21,982 nt of DNA. It comes from Chersky-299 sp963749535. GTDB taxonomy: Bacteria > Actinomycetota > Thermoleophilia > RBG-16-64-13. Shown one piece after another: positions 7,303 through 14,748 of the stretch. The position numbers and the translations under genes are program-made. A model generated the notes under the pieces. It did no database searches and had not been told where the DNA came from. It saw nothing but the letters and a program-made list of their open reading frames with translations. Location of the stretch: NCBI GenBank assembly GCA_963749535.1, contig CAVVNF010000027.1, forward strand, positions 1 through 21,982, read 5' to 3'. The stretch's first letter is position 1. Each line of letters starts with the position of its first letter.

Positions 7303-8496
7303 TCATCCTTCTTCGGGATCCGAATTGGACGGGCCGACTTCGCTCCTTGGCCGCGCCCAATTCAAGGCCACGGCACACGCCCAGATCCAGAGAACGAAGC
7401 TGGTCGGCCGGGAGAAGCTCATCGAGTCACCTATGCCGAAGACGAGGAAGGCCACAACTGAAGCGAGGATCCCCAGGGCGACGATACGCGTTGAGTAGTT
7501 CCCCTTCATTCCGTCGATTGCCAGCTTGACCAGGCCGGTGAGAAGCAACAGCAAGCCGAGCAGGCCGGGCAGACCAATAGAGAGGGCAACGTCGAGGAAC
7601 AGGTTGTGCGCTTGAACTACCGAGAACGAGAGCGACACAGCCCCGTACGGATATCGCGCGGGCATCACCTGATCGAACACCCCTAGACCGATGCCGGTGA
7701 TCAGGTGATCCTGAATACCCATCCACGCGGAAGACCAAATATCCAGGCGAGAAACCAGTTTCGAACTCAACGTCTGGTCGCTAAAGAGCAGCTGAAGCAC
7801 CCAGCCCAGTCGGCCGGCAATGGCAAGCCCTCCCATAGTGAGGACAAAGCCAGAGATCCAAACCCAGACCCAGCGGAGATTTCTCGCTATCAGAATCAGC
7901 ACCATCGCAACGACTAAGCCTGCCAGGGCGGCCCTGGAGCCGGTCATGAATACAACCACCGCCCCAACGAAGGCCAAAAAGATGGCCATCGAGCGATGCA
8001 AAGTGTGACTGCGGCCCCGGACTTCCGCCGGCGGGGCCGGGGCCAACGCCATGGCCAAAGAGAGGGTAGTCAACACTGCCAGCATGCCTCCCGTCTGATT
8101 GGCCGGCAGTCCCGGCCTCGCCCACGAGAAAGGCGACGCGTGGATGCTGGGGAGAACCGAATAGAGGCGACTAAGCCAGGGGTACTTGTAGGCGAGCCAG
8201 TCGCTGGTAAACAGCGCGACGAGGAGCGCCGTGAAGTTGGCCGCCAAGAAGAAGCGCGTTAGAGCGGAACGGCTCACCTTGCGTGCGAAGAAGGGAAGCC
8301 AACCACCGGTCACGATAAGGACGATGACCACGCCGCAAATGGTGATGACAAACCAAGGCAGGCTGCGACGCCAGTCGGGCGTGGCGCACATGGAAACCAG
8401 CGAGGCAAGGCCGACCAAGCCCGCGCCGACACGCAGGGCTGTGAGCGGAAGATTGCTCAACTGGGACTTCTCAGAGAGGTGTACGGGTCCCTCCAA
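7303..8496 (-). CDS. O-antigen ligase / Wzy-type polysaccharide polymerase family membrane protein
   Basis: This is an integral membrane protein of about 397 residues with roughly ten hydrophobic segments. The Wzy_C-type signature is visible as FMTGSRAALAGLVVAM near the middle, followed by the large external loop containing SRLDIWSSAWMGIQDHLITGIGLGVF and QAHNLFLDVALSIGLPG, which match the W-x-x-(x)-hp-l-G-x-G-x-g and a-H-N-x-x-L patterns of the family. It probably transfers or polymerises lipid-linked glycan at the outer face of the membrane. The start is uncertain: TTG at 8496 has no ribosome site, whereas TTG at 8460 has GAGAAG seven bases upstream. It precedes the polysaccharide deacetylase. 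Confidence 0.82.
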   Translation of the reverse strand: MEGPVHLSEKSQLSNLPLTALRVGAGLVGLASLVSMCATPDWRRSLPWFVITICGVVIVLIVTGGWLPFFARKVSRSALTRFFLAANFTALLVALFTSDWLAYKYPWLSRLYSVLPSIHASPFSWARPGLPANQTGGMLAVLTTLSLAMALAPAPPAEVRGRSHTLHRSMAIFLAFVGAVVVFMTGSRAALAGLVVAMVLILIARNLRWVWVWISGFVLTMGGLAIAGRLGWVLQLLFSDQTLSSKLVSRLDIWSSAWMGIQDHLITGIGLGVFDQVMPARYPYGAVSLSFSVVQAHNLFLDVALSIGLPGLLGLLLLLTGLVKLAIDGMKGNYSTRIVALGILASVVAFLVFGIGDSMSFSRPTSFVLWIWACAVALNWARPRSEVGPSNSDPEEG

Positions 8497-8640
8497 ACAC
8501 TTTCGCTCCGAAACTCGTGCCCCGGGTCAGGTCAAGACGACCCCGAGCAATCTGACACACAAGTTCTTTGGGGGTCCTCCACACCTGCCCGTTCCTTGCG
8601 GTTTGGCCGGGAGTGTATCGGCTAGCACGTAAGGCGGATG

Positions 8641-8784
8641 TTAGGCAGCGATCGAAAGAAGAAAAGACGCGGACGGGACCGAGCGCTGCCCGCCGGAGGA
8701 TATCCTCAAACCCGACACCAGCATCGGCGTCCGAAAGTCCTCTTGCACTATCCTGCTACGCGCTGGTTGGTTTGCCGGGCCCAT
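8641..8784 (-). CDS. Possible leaderless 47-residue ORF in front of the ligase gene (doubtful)
   Basis: ATG at 8784 lies six bases after a perfect TATAAT, the spacing expected for leaderless translation. The frame (MGPANQPARSRIVQEDFRTP...) runs 47 codons with no recognisable domain. It may be a leader peptide, or the ATG may be fortuitous in a long untranslated leader of the ligase gene. Confidence 0.2.
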   Translation of the reverse strand: MGPANQPARSRIVQEDFRTPMLVSGLRISSGGQRSVPSASFLLSIAA

Positions 8785-8790
8785 GACCGG

Positions 8791-8796
8791 ATTATA
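8791..8796 (-). promoter_or_regulatory. Consensus -10 box upstream of the ligase-deacetylase genes
   Basis: On the minus strand a perfect TATAAT is preceded by a GC-rich stretch that contains the 12-bp palindrome ACCCGGCCGGGT (8796-8807), overlapping the -10 by one base and possibly a regulator site. No good -35 is visible at 16-18 bases. If used for the ligase gene, the leader would be about 290 bases. This, and the doubtful ORF at 8641-8784, is all I see in 8497-8885. Confidence 0.45.
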
Positions 8797-8885
8797 CCCG
8801 GCCGGGTGGGTTTGGCTCCAGGTGCTTCGCCCTTTCCAGACCGACGGGAGTGAGTGCCAAATGGCCGAGCGTGCATCACGAAGTG

Positions 8886-9785
8886 CTACTCCGGACGAGA
8901 GAATTGGACGACAGCAGCGCCGAGAAACGCCAGTCCCAGCACAGCTATGAGGCCGAGTTCCAGGGCCTCCGGCAATCTCCAGCCATTCCAGGTCATCCCG
9001 GCGTTCAGCAATTGAGTGAGAGCAGGCGAAGCCGAGATGTGGGAGAAGATGGCCCGTCGCATCGGGTCGATTGCGTAGCTTAGTGGGTCGATCTTAGTGA
9101 GCACAACAAGCCAACCAGGCAGGCCGGTGAGCGGGAACAGGGCTCCGGACAGGAAGAACATGGGCATCACGAAGAATTGCATGACCGGCTGAAAGGTCTC
9201 CACCTGGCTTATGCGACTGGCCAACATGATCCCCGTCGCCGTGATGACAAAGGCGGCCAGGGCCATCTCAAGCACCAGCGTGAGGAGCAGCCCAGGAGAG
9301 TAGGGAACGTGCACAAGACCCGCAAATGCCAGCATGATCACGCCCTGGATGCTAGCGACCGTCGTCCCGCCCAGGCACTTGCCGAAGATAAGCGCCCCGC
9401 GCCTGACGGGAGCGATCAGCATCTCTCGAAGGAACCCAAACTCTCGGTCCCAGACGATGGATACCGCCGAGAAGATAGAGGTGAAGAGCACGGTCATGCC
9501 GAGGACTCCCGGGAAGATGAACGTGCGAAAGTCGACGTGCGTCGCTCCTGTCGAGGGAACGATCCGCGAGAGTCCAGTACCGAGCACGAAGAGAAACAGG
9601 ATAGGCTGGGCGAAGGAAGTGACCAACCGCGTGCGGTTGCGGAAGAAGCGGATAAGTTCTCGGCGCCATACGATGCCCACGGCGCGAACATCGTCCCACA
9701 GGCGACCCCCCGCCTCGCGGACACGGATCACCTCTGGTAAGGCAGATTCCGACCCGAGTCCGACTTGAGGGGTGAACTCCGGCAT
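8886..9785 (-). CDS. ABC-2 type transporter permease (DrrB-like)
   Basis: This is the membrane subunit of a drug- or lipid-exporting ABC transporter: 299 residues, a cytoplasmic N-terminal helix (WRRELIRFFRNRTRLVTSFAQPILFLFVLG) and six hydrophobic segments. The ABC-2 signature region reads MTVLFTSIFSAVSIVWDREFGFLREMLIAPV, then FFLSGALFPLTGLPGWLVVLTKIDPLSYAIDPMR, as in daunorubicin-resistance permeases. ATG at 9785 is preferred because GGAGG lies five bases before it. A GTG three bases earlier would overlap the ATPase stop (TAGTG) but sits too close to the ribosome site. It is the last gene of the MarR-ATPase-permease operon. Confidence 0.93.
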   Translation of the reverse strand: MPEFTPQVGLGSESALPEVIRVREAGGRLWDDVRAVGIVWRRELIRFFRNRTRLVTSFAQPILFLFVLGTGLSRIVPSTGATHVDFRTFIFPGVLGMTVLFTSIFSAVSIVWDREFGFLREMLIAPVRRGALIFGKCLGGTTVASIQGVIMLAFAGLVHVPYSPGLLLTLVLEMALAAFVITATGIMLASRISQVETFQPVMQFFVMPMFFLSGALFPLTGLPGWLVVLTKIDPLSYAIDPMRRAIFSHISASPALTQLLNAGMTWNGWRLPEALELGLIAVLGLAFLGAAVVQFSRPE

Positions 9786-9787
9786 CA

Positions 9788-10843
9788 CTACCTCCGGTTG
9801 CGCAGGAAGGGGTTGGTGCGCCGCCGGTCGGTACTCGAGGCTTCCGCATCCCTGATGGTGCGACCGGTGTAATTCATGAAGACGTCGTCCAGCGTCGGGC
9901 GGGCGATGCTCACTTGCTCGATAGGGACGCCAAGCTCCGCGAAGAGCCGGGGTACGAACTGTTCGCCCCCGGCCACGTGAAAGGTGACCAGGCCCTCGCT
10001 CATGCCCGCCTTCAGGCCAAAACGCGCCTGGAGCGCGTCGAGAGTCGCCGGGTCATCCGCCGTGTGCAAGGTGACCCGGTCCTGCCCGACGCTCGCTTTG
10101 AGCGTCTCCGGTGTACCACTCGCGACCAGCCGGCCCTCATCGATGATGGCGATGCGGTCGCAGTACTCGGCTTCGTCCATATAGTGGGTGGTCAGAAACA
10201 TCGTGGTTCTTTCCTGGCGCTTGAGCTCGTTGATGTAGCTCCAGATATGGCTGCGGGTCTGGGGGTCAAGGCCTATCGTGGGCTCATCCAAGAAAAGCAC
10301 CCGAGGGGAGTGCAGAAGGCCTCGCGCGATCTCCAAGCGCCGCTTCATGCCTCCGGAGAAGGTGCGCACCAGGTCAGTGCGCCGGTCCCATAGTCCGACC
10401 ATGCGCACCACCCGCTCGATACGTCGGTCCCGCTGCCCTCGGGGTACGCCGTAGAGCTCCGCGTGGAAGCGGAGGTTCTCGAGGGCCGTGAGATACTCGT
10501 CCAGGGTCGGCTCTTGAAAGACTAGGCCGATGCGCCGCCGGACCTCGGTCTGCTCATCCACTACGTCAAAACCGGCCACGCGGCCTCTCCCCGACGTGGG
10601 GCGCAGTAAGGTGCAGAGCATGCTGATCGTCGTTGACTTGCCGGCGCCGTTGGGACCCAAGAAGCCGAAGGTCTCCCCCGCCGCCACCTCGAAACTCACT
10701 CCGGCCACCGCTTCGATGTCGCCGAAACTTCGGTGCAGGTCCAGGGCTTCAATGGCAGGTGCGCCTGGTAGGCTTTGCGTATATGCCAGCGCCTCCAGTG
10801 ATGGGTCAAGGATGGCCGAATCAGGCCCAGCTACCCCGACCAC
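9788..10843 (-). CDS. ABC transporter ATP-binding protein (DrrA-like drug exporter ATPase)
   Basis: This is the nucleotide-binding subunit partnering the downstream permease, 351 residues. All motifs are intact: Walker A GPNGAGKST (63-71), Q-loop Gln110 (VFQEP), signature FSGGMKRRLEIARG (162-175), Walker B VLFLDEPTIGLDP (182-194) and switch H220 (LTTHYMDEAE). After the ATPase core comes the C-terminal domain typical of DrrA-type proteins, with RPTLDDVFMNYTGRTIRD near the end. The first 30 residues are a non-conserved extension. The GTG start is three bases beyond the MarR stop. The substrate is probably a hydrophobic drug or metabolite, by family and by the MarR control. Confidence 0.95.
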   Translation of the reverse strand: MVGVAGPDSAILDPSLEALAYTQSLPGAPAIEALDLHRSFGDIEAVAGVSFEVAAGETFGFLGPNGAGKSTTISMLCTLLRPTSGRGRVAGFDVVDEQTEVRRRIGLVFQEPTLDEYLTALENLRFHAELYGVPRGQRDRRIERVVRMVGLWDRRTDLVRTFSGGMKRRLEIARGLLHSPRVLFLDEPTIGLDPQTRSHIWSYINELKRQERTTMFLTTHYMDEAEYCDRIAIIDEGRLVASGTPETLKASVGQDRVTLHTADDPATLDALQARFGLKAGMSEGLVTFHVAGGEQFVPRLFAELGVPIEQVSIARPTLDDVFMNYTGRTIRDAEASSTDRRRTNPFLRNRR

Positions 10844-10846
10844 TGC

Positions 10847-11428
10847 TCAGACGTCCTGCGGCTTGGCCGTGGTCCTGGCAAGGGTCTCGCCCGATGCGGC
10901 GAGTCGGGCCGTGAGTTCTGACACGGCGGTCTCATCACCGGAGACGTTCGCGACCAGATCTCGCAGAAGATTCAAGAGTTCGCGGCTTCCCGCAATGCCG
11001 AGAACGGCGAGACCTCGTACGATCGAGTCGTCCTCGTCAACCACGGGCACCTGGGCAAGAACGCCTCTCCCAGCCGCGGTGACGCTCAAGGGGGTACGGC
11101 GGCGATCTTTGGGGTCACGGCCCCTACTCACAAAACCCTTCGCCTCCAGGGTGTCGATCACCGGCAGCAAACCGGTCGCCCCTATCCCTAGCGTGCGGCT
11201 GAGCTCGGCCAAGGTGAAGGTCCCCCCATCCAGGAGACGCATCACCCGGTAGCCGAGCGCCGGCACGGTCACGCCATGCGCCTCCAGCCGGCGCTCGAGG
11301 TCGCGCTTGGCCGACTTCACTAGCATCCGAGCCAGCGCATGCGTCTCAACGGCTGCCATGCGCAGCTCGTCGGCAGAGCCCAACTCCTGCCCACCGCCCT
11401 CTTTGATATGCGCAGCTGAATCGTTCAT
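10847..11428 (-). CDS. MarR-family transcriptional regulator, first gene of the ABC exporter operon
   Basis: This is a winged-helix regulator of 193 residues. The DNA-binding core reads LGYRVMRLLDGGTFTLAELSRTLGIGATGLLPVIDTLEAKGFVSRGRDPKDRRRTPLSVTAAGRG, with the DPKDRRRTPLSVT wing characteristic of MarR, flanked by helical dimerisation segments. ATG at 11428 has no ribosome site. It lies inside a palindrome and six bases after a TATAGT -10, so the mRNA is probably leaderless. MarR proteins usually repress their own operon and release on binding phenolic or drug-like ligands. The tight spacing to the ATPase (3 bases) fits one autoregulated transcript. Confidence 0.92.
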   Translation of the reverse strand: MNDSAAHIKEGGGQELGSADELRMAAVETHALARMLVKSAKRDLERRLEAHGVTVPALGYRVMRLLDGGTFTLAELSRTLGIGATGLLPVIDTLEAKGFVSRGRDPKDRRRTPLSVTAAGRGVLAQVPVVDEDDSIVRGLAVLGIAGSRELLNLLRDLVANVSGDETAVSELTARLAASGETLARTTAKPQDV

Positions 11429-11440
11429 ATATGAACTATA
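11423..11440 (-). promoter_or_regulatory. MarR operator palindrome overlapping -10 box and start codon
   Basis: GTTCATATATGAAC (11423-11436) is an exact 14-bp palindrome, typical of MarR-family sites. It overlaps a minus-strand TATAGT (11435-11440) and the ATG of marR (11426-11428). An overlapping CATAAT at 11440-11445 is an alternative -10. At 17-base spacing the -35 would be TTGTGG (weak). Binding here would block both polymerase and a leaderless start. Confidence 0.7.
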
Positions 11441-11925
11441 TTATGATTCAGGCACCGCCACAAGCCCTCGGGCGAGTGGATGAGTAATCGGGAGCTGCTC
11501 CCCTTCGCGCACCGCGAGCGCTTCGCTCCGGCCAAGGCTAAGAACGGCTGGTGTCGGTGATCTTGAAAGCCCGCCGCAAGGGTGACCGAGACGGGCGCCC
11601 CCAGACATCGAGGTTTGTTGCCTTCAGGCCGAGGCGAAGAAGGTCCGGCCCCAGAACCGACGAGACCTCGGACCCGTCCGGACGCTTCTCCCCGTATATC
11701 GCCGGTTCCCCACCGGTATCGAAGGAGATCTAACCTGACAGTTGTTGAGAACGTAGGTACTCAGGCATTGAGAGCCCCAGTGCCATGAGTGCGGCAAGCG
11801 CATCCGGCCTCGCCGTATAGCGGGCCTCTTACGCGTAGTGGAACACTTCGTTCCGCCGGCGCTCACCCGAGAGCCGGCTATCGCACTATCATGGAAACTC
11901 AAACAGCGAGTGGGGCTAGGTCAAC
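11441..11925. other. Long intergenic region between MarR and the CAT-like gene; hairpin and possible -10
   Basis: Near its right end is a 10-bp inverted repeat with one mismatch (GCCGGCGCTC, ACCC loop, GAGAGCCGGC; 11855-11878). Nine bases later comes TATCAT (11887-11892), a plausible plus-strand -10 for the CAT-like gene without a clear -35. GAAGGAGAT at about 11720 resembles a ribosome site, but no credible reading frame follows. The rest shows no gene, tRNA or riboswitch that I recognise. Confidence 0.4.
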
Positions 11926-12561
11926 ATGGGTTATGTGGCAATAGACGTCGAAACCTGGGACAGAAGGGAATACTTCGATGCGTACCTGGGCGCGGATTTT
12001 CCCTACATTAACATCGGCGCTCATCTCAACGTCACCAGCCTGTTGAAGCTCTCGGATGAGAGGAACCTATCGTCTTACCTCACGCTGGTTTTTGCCGCCC
12101 ACCACATCGCCGAGCGCATACCGAACTTCAGGTACCGGATCAAGGACGGCCGGCCGATCATGACTGAAGCGATGTGCCCCAGCTTCACGTACTTGCCGGA
12201 GGGGCGCGAACTCTTTATCAGTGTCACCATCGAGTTTGTCGATAACGTGCTCGAGTTCCACGAGCGGGCGAAGAACGCGGCCATAAGACAAGGGACCGAG
12301 CCTGGACTCAAGGACCACCGAGGCAGATACGACATCATCATGTACTCCGCCGTACCTTGGATCCAGTACACCCATCTCATAAGGACCATCGCCAAAAGCG
12401 GGGTGGACTCGAATCCGAAGATATCCTGGGGCAAGTACTTCAAAGAGAACGACCGCATGCTGGTGCCGTTCTCGGTGCAGGTCCATCACGGTCTGATGGA
12501 CGGGTTTCACGTAGGCCGGTACTTCAACGAGTTGCAACGCTACATCGATGGTCTAGCATGA
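11926..12561 (+). CDS. Chloramphenicol acetyltransferase-like protein (CatA fold)
   Basis: This 211-residue protein matches the CAT family in length and along its sequence. It carries the catalytic motif QVHHGLMDGFHVGRYFNELQ (186-205), with catalytic His188 and structural Asp192 as in the HHxxxDGFH of classical CAT, and LVFAAHHIAERIPNFRYRI (54-72) matches the usual Q-a-v-n-x-f-p-E-F-R region. It should move an acetyl group from acetyl-CoA to a small hydroxyl or amine acceptor as a trimer. Whether that is chloramphenicol cannot be told. The ribosome site before ATG is weak (GGGGCTAGG). The stop overlaps the start of the C-S lyase gene (ATGA), so the two are co-translated, which hints at a metabolic role rather than drug resistance. 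Confidence 0.9.
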   Translation: MGYVAIDVETWDRREYFDAYLGADFPYINIGAHLNVTSLLKLSDERNLSSYLTLVFAAHHIAERIPNFRYRIKDGRPIMTEAMCPSFTYLPEGRELFISVTIEFVDNVLEFHERAKNAAIRQGTEPGLKDHRGRYDIIMYSAVPWIQYTHLIRTIAKSGVDSNPKISWGKYFKENDRMLVPFSVQVHHGLMDGFHVGRYFNELQRYIDGLA

Positions 12562-13721
12562 CCGAGTTCGACTTCGACACCGTCGTCGATCGCACCCGGA
12601 CGGCCAGCCACAAGTGGGGCAAATACCGCGACCGTGATGTTATTCCCTTGTGGGTGGCCGATATGGACTTCCGCTCCGCGCCGCCCATCATCGAGGCGCT
12701 TCGTGAACGGGTGGCTCAGGGAGTCTACGGATACACGGATGCCCCGGCAGAGCTCGTGACGGCGGTCCGGGCTTCGCTGCTGGCCGAGCACGCCTGGGAG
12801 GTGGATCCTGAGTGGATCGTATGGCTCCCCGGACTTGTCACCGGGTTAAACGTGCTCTGCCGCGCGCTCGGTGGTCCGGCAGGCGAGGTGATCACCTTCA
12901 CCCCTATCTATCCGCCGTTCCTGTCCGCGCCTATATTTGCCGGCAAAACGGTGGTGAAGGTGCCGCTACGCATGCGGGAGGGTCTCTGGCGACTGGACCT
13001 TGACGCCCTGGAACGCTCCATTACACCCCGCACGAAACTTCTGCTGCTCTGCTCGCCTCATAACCCGGTGGGCCGGGTCTGGAGTGCGTCCGAGTTATCG
13101 GCTGTCGCGGAGATCGCCCGGCGCTACGACTTGGTCATCGGTTCTGATGAAGTCCACGCGGGCTTGGTGCTCGACGAGGACAAGCGGCACACGCCGATTG
13201 CCACGGTGTCGCCGGAGGCGGCGGCCCGTACGGTCACACTCATGGCGCCCAGCAAGACCTTCAACCTTCCCGGTCTGGGATGCTCGTTCGCGGTAATCAG
13301 CAACCCCAGGCTGCTCCAAGCGTTCTGCCGAGCGACGGCGGGCATCGTCCCCCACGTGAACCTATTCGGCTACGTGGCGGCATGTGCCGCATACGAGAAA
13401 GGAATGCCCTGGCGTCGTGAGTTGCTCGCCTACCTACGAGGCAACCGCGACCTCCTGGAAACGGAGATCAAGACCATGCCGGGTCTCAGCATGACCCACG
13501 TGGAAGCAACCTATCTCGCCTGGATCGACGCTCGCGAAGCGGGCCTGGGCGACCCGGTGCGATTCTTTGAGGAAGCCGGGGTCGGCCTTTCGGACGGGAC
13601 GGAGTTCGACGCTGCCGGTTTTGTTCGGCTCAACTTTGGCTGCAGCCGGCCTCTCCTTGTCCAAGCGCTCGGAAGGATGCGAAGAGCCCTCCGTTCATCC
13701 GACCGAGCCGCTCGAGGTTGA
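12558..13721 (+). CDS. MalY/PatB-family aminotransferase-like C-S lyase (cystathionine beta-lyase)
   Basis: This is a PLP-dependent fold-type I enzyme of 387 residues. The family start (FDFDTVVDRTRTASHKW) is visible, then IPLWVADMDF (29-38), CSPHNPVGRVW (165-175, substrate/PLP Asn169), GSDEVH (195-200, Asp197 to the pyridine nitrogen) and APSKTFNLPGL (230-240, Schiff-base Lys233). It is expected to cleave cystathionine or cysteine S-conjugates to thiol, pyruvate and ammonia; some relatives regulate instead. ATG at 12558 overlaps the CAT-like stop. The frame stays open upstream inside the CAT gene, but that part is a shadow. It is followed by hairpins at 13772-13817. Confidence 0.93.
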   Translation: MTEFDFDTVVDRTRTASHKWGKYRDRDVIPLWVADMDFRSAPPIIEALRERVAQGVYGYTDAPAELVTAVRASLLAEHAWEVDPEWIVWLPGLVTGLNVLCRALGGPAGEVITFTPIYPPFLSAPIFAGKTVVKVPLRMREGLWRLDLDALERSITPRTKLLLLCSPHNPVGRVWSASELSAVAEIARRYDLVIGSDEVHAGLVLDEDKRHTPIATVSPEAAARTVTLMAPSKTFNLPGLGCSFAVISNPRLLQAFCRATAGIVPHVNLFGYVAACAAYEKGMPWRRELLAYLRGNRDLLETEIKTMPGLSMTHVEATYLAWIDAREAGLGDPVRFFEEAGVGLSDGTEFDAAGFVRLNFGCSRPLLVQALGRMRRALRSSDRAARG

Positions 13722-13771
13722 TCAGGGTCTCCCGGTTCAACGGCGCCAGACCGTGGCCCCGAAGTGCACGC

Positions 13772-13817
13772 CAAGAAGTAATTCTTGAAGGCAAGCCCGC
13801 CGCTCGGCGAGCCTGCC
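13772..13817. terminator. Tandem hairpins between convergent patB-like and TetR genes
   Basis: CAAGAA-GTAA-TTCTTG (13772-13787) is an exact 6-bp stem closed by a GNRA-type tetraloop. Next, 13790-13802 and 13805-13817 form a 13-position stem with two mismatches on the plus strand that become G-U pairs on the minus strand. The long stem is therefore best formed in RNA from the TetR side. No long U-tract follows, so termination is probable rather than certain. Confidence 0.5.
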
Positions 13818-13951
13818 CGTGACTCGAGTTTCTGGTCAAAGCTGCTTCTTCGAAACACCCGCACAACGACTAGATCACCTGCGACGGTCACTGGGCATTG
13901 GTGCACCCAGGATAGAGCTTGGGACGATAAGCAGCTGTAGACTCGTGAGGA

Positions 13952-14638
13952 CTATGAATCATCCTTCTCAATTACGAGGCTCCCCTTGGCCGGGTCCATT
14001 GTCGGTAGCCTTTCGGGCAGAGGAGACGTAGCAAGTGGGTAGATGATCTCGTCGATGATCCGCCGGGCAAAGGCCTTATCCGGCGGCTTGCCGCTCGTCA
14101 GTACCCGCGACAAGAAGAGGGCCGGGACCACCTCGATCATGAGCTCTAGGTCCCGCCCTTTCGGGATCTCCCCCCTATCCACCGCCCGATCAAAGATGAG
14201 GCGAAGTCCCCCATACCCGGTGCTAAGAAACCGTTCGTGGAGAGCGCCCGCCAGCCCGGGGTCGCGGCTGCAAGCGGTCGCTAGCCCGGCGACAATGCTG
14301 GTACTGAAGAAGTCTTCATCCTTTGGTTGCGCACTGGCAAGCAGCCCTTCCAGGTCACCTAAGAGTGTGCCGGTGTCCGGTTCGGGTAGAGTCGAATGTC
14401 GGAAAGCCAAGGCGTCCACAACCAGTTCCGCCTTGGACGACCAGCGGCGGTAGAGAGCACCCTTCCCTGCACGCGCCCGCGCGGCCACCATATCCATACT
14501 CAAGCGGTCGTAGCCGGATTCGCTTAGGACCTCAATGGCAGCCTCAAGAATCGCCGCATCACGTGATCGGTCGAGCGGGCGCCCTTTCGTTCGGCGCGCT
14601 CCCTCACCCTCACGAGATTTCCTCTTGGCTTCAGCCAT
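13952..14638 (-). CDS. TetR-family regulator, divergent from the MMPL transporter
   Basis: This 228-residue regulator has the TetR helix-turn-helix DRSRDAAILEAAIEVLSESG ... AARARAGKGALYRRWSSKAEL, then a helical ligand domain containing LIFDRAVDRGEIPKGRDLELMIEVVPALFLSRVL, the common TetR_C pattern. ATG at 14638 is preferred, with GAGG eight bases before it. ATG at 14680 would add 14 residues, has no ribosome site and lies within the operator. It is probably the repressor of the adjacent MMPL gene and of itself through the repeat at 14680-14708. Confidence 0.92.
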   Translation of the reverse strand: MAEAKRKSREGEGARRTKGRPLDRSRDAAILEAAIEVLSESGYDRLSMDMVAARARAGKGALYRRWSSKAELVVDALAFRHSTLPEPDTGTLLGDLEGLLASAQPKDEDFFSTSIVAGLATACSRDPGLAGALHERFLSTGYGGLRLIFDRAVDRGEIPKGRDLELMIEVVPALFLSRVLTSGKPPDKAFARRIIDEIIYPLATSPLPERLPTMDPAKGSLVIEKDDS

Positions 14639-14679
14639 CACTCCCGCCTCACTTGGACCCTCTGTGTTAGTGTACGCCA

Positions 14680-14708
14680 TTACGAAACGATACTGATCTG
14701 TTTCGTAA
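14680..14708. promoter_or_regulatory. Inverted-repeat operator between TetR and MMPL genes
   Basis: TTACGAAAC (14680-14688) and GTTTCGTAA (14700-14708) are exact 9-bp inverted half-sites separated by 11 bases, a usual TetR geometry (29 bp overall). The pair lies in the divergent promoter region, 40 bases before the MMPL start and about 41 before the TetR start, so one bound regulator could control both directions. GATACT (14689-14694) is a possible -10 toward MMPL. Confidence 0.75.
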
Positions 14709-14748
14709 CCGTACCCCTCTCAAGAACGGCGTTTGCAAGGAGAGACTC

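Noticed and set aside
9177..9740. 187-codon plus-strand open frame
   Set aside because: It is antisense to the ABC permease, with charged low-complexity composition and no domain.
12357..12557. Upstream extension of the PatB-like frame into the CAT-like gene
   Set aside because: The extra residues are unlike the family, and the conserved N-terminus begins at ATG 12558, which also gives the ATGA overlap.
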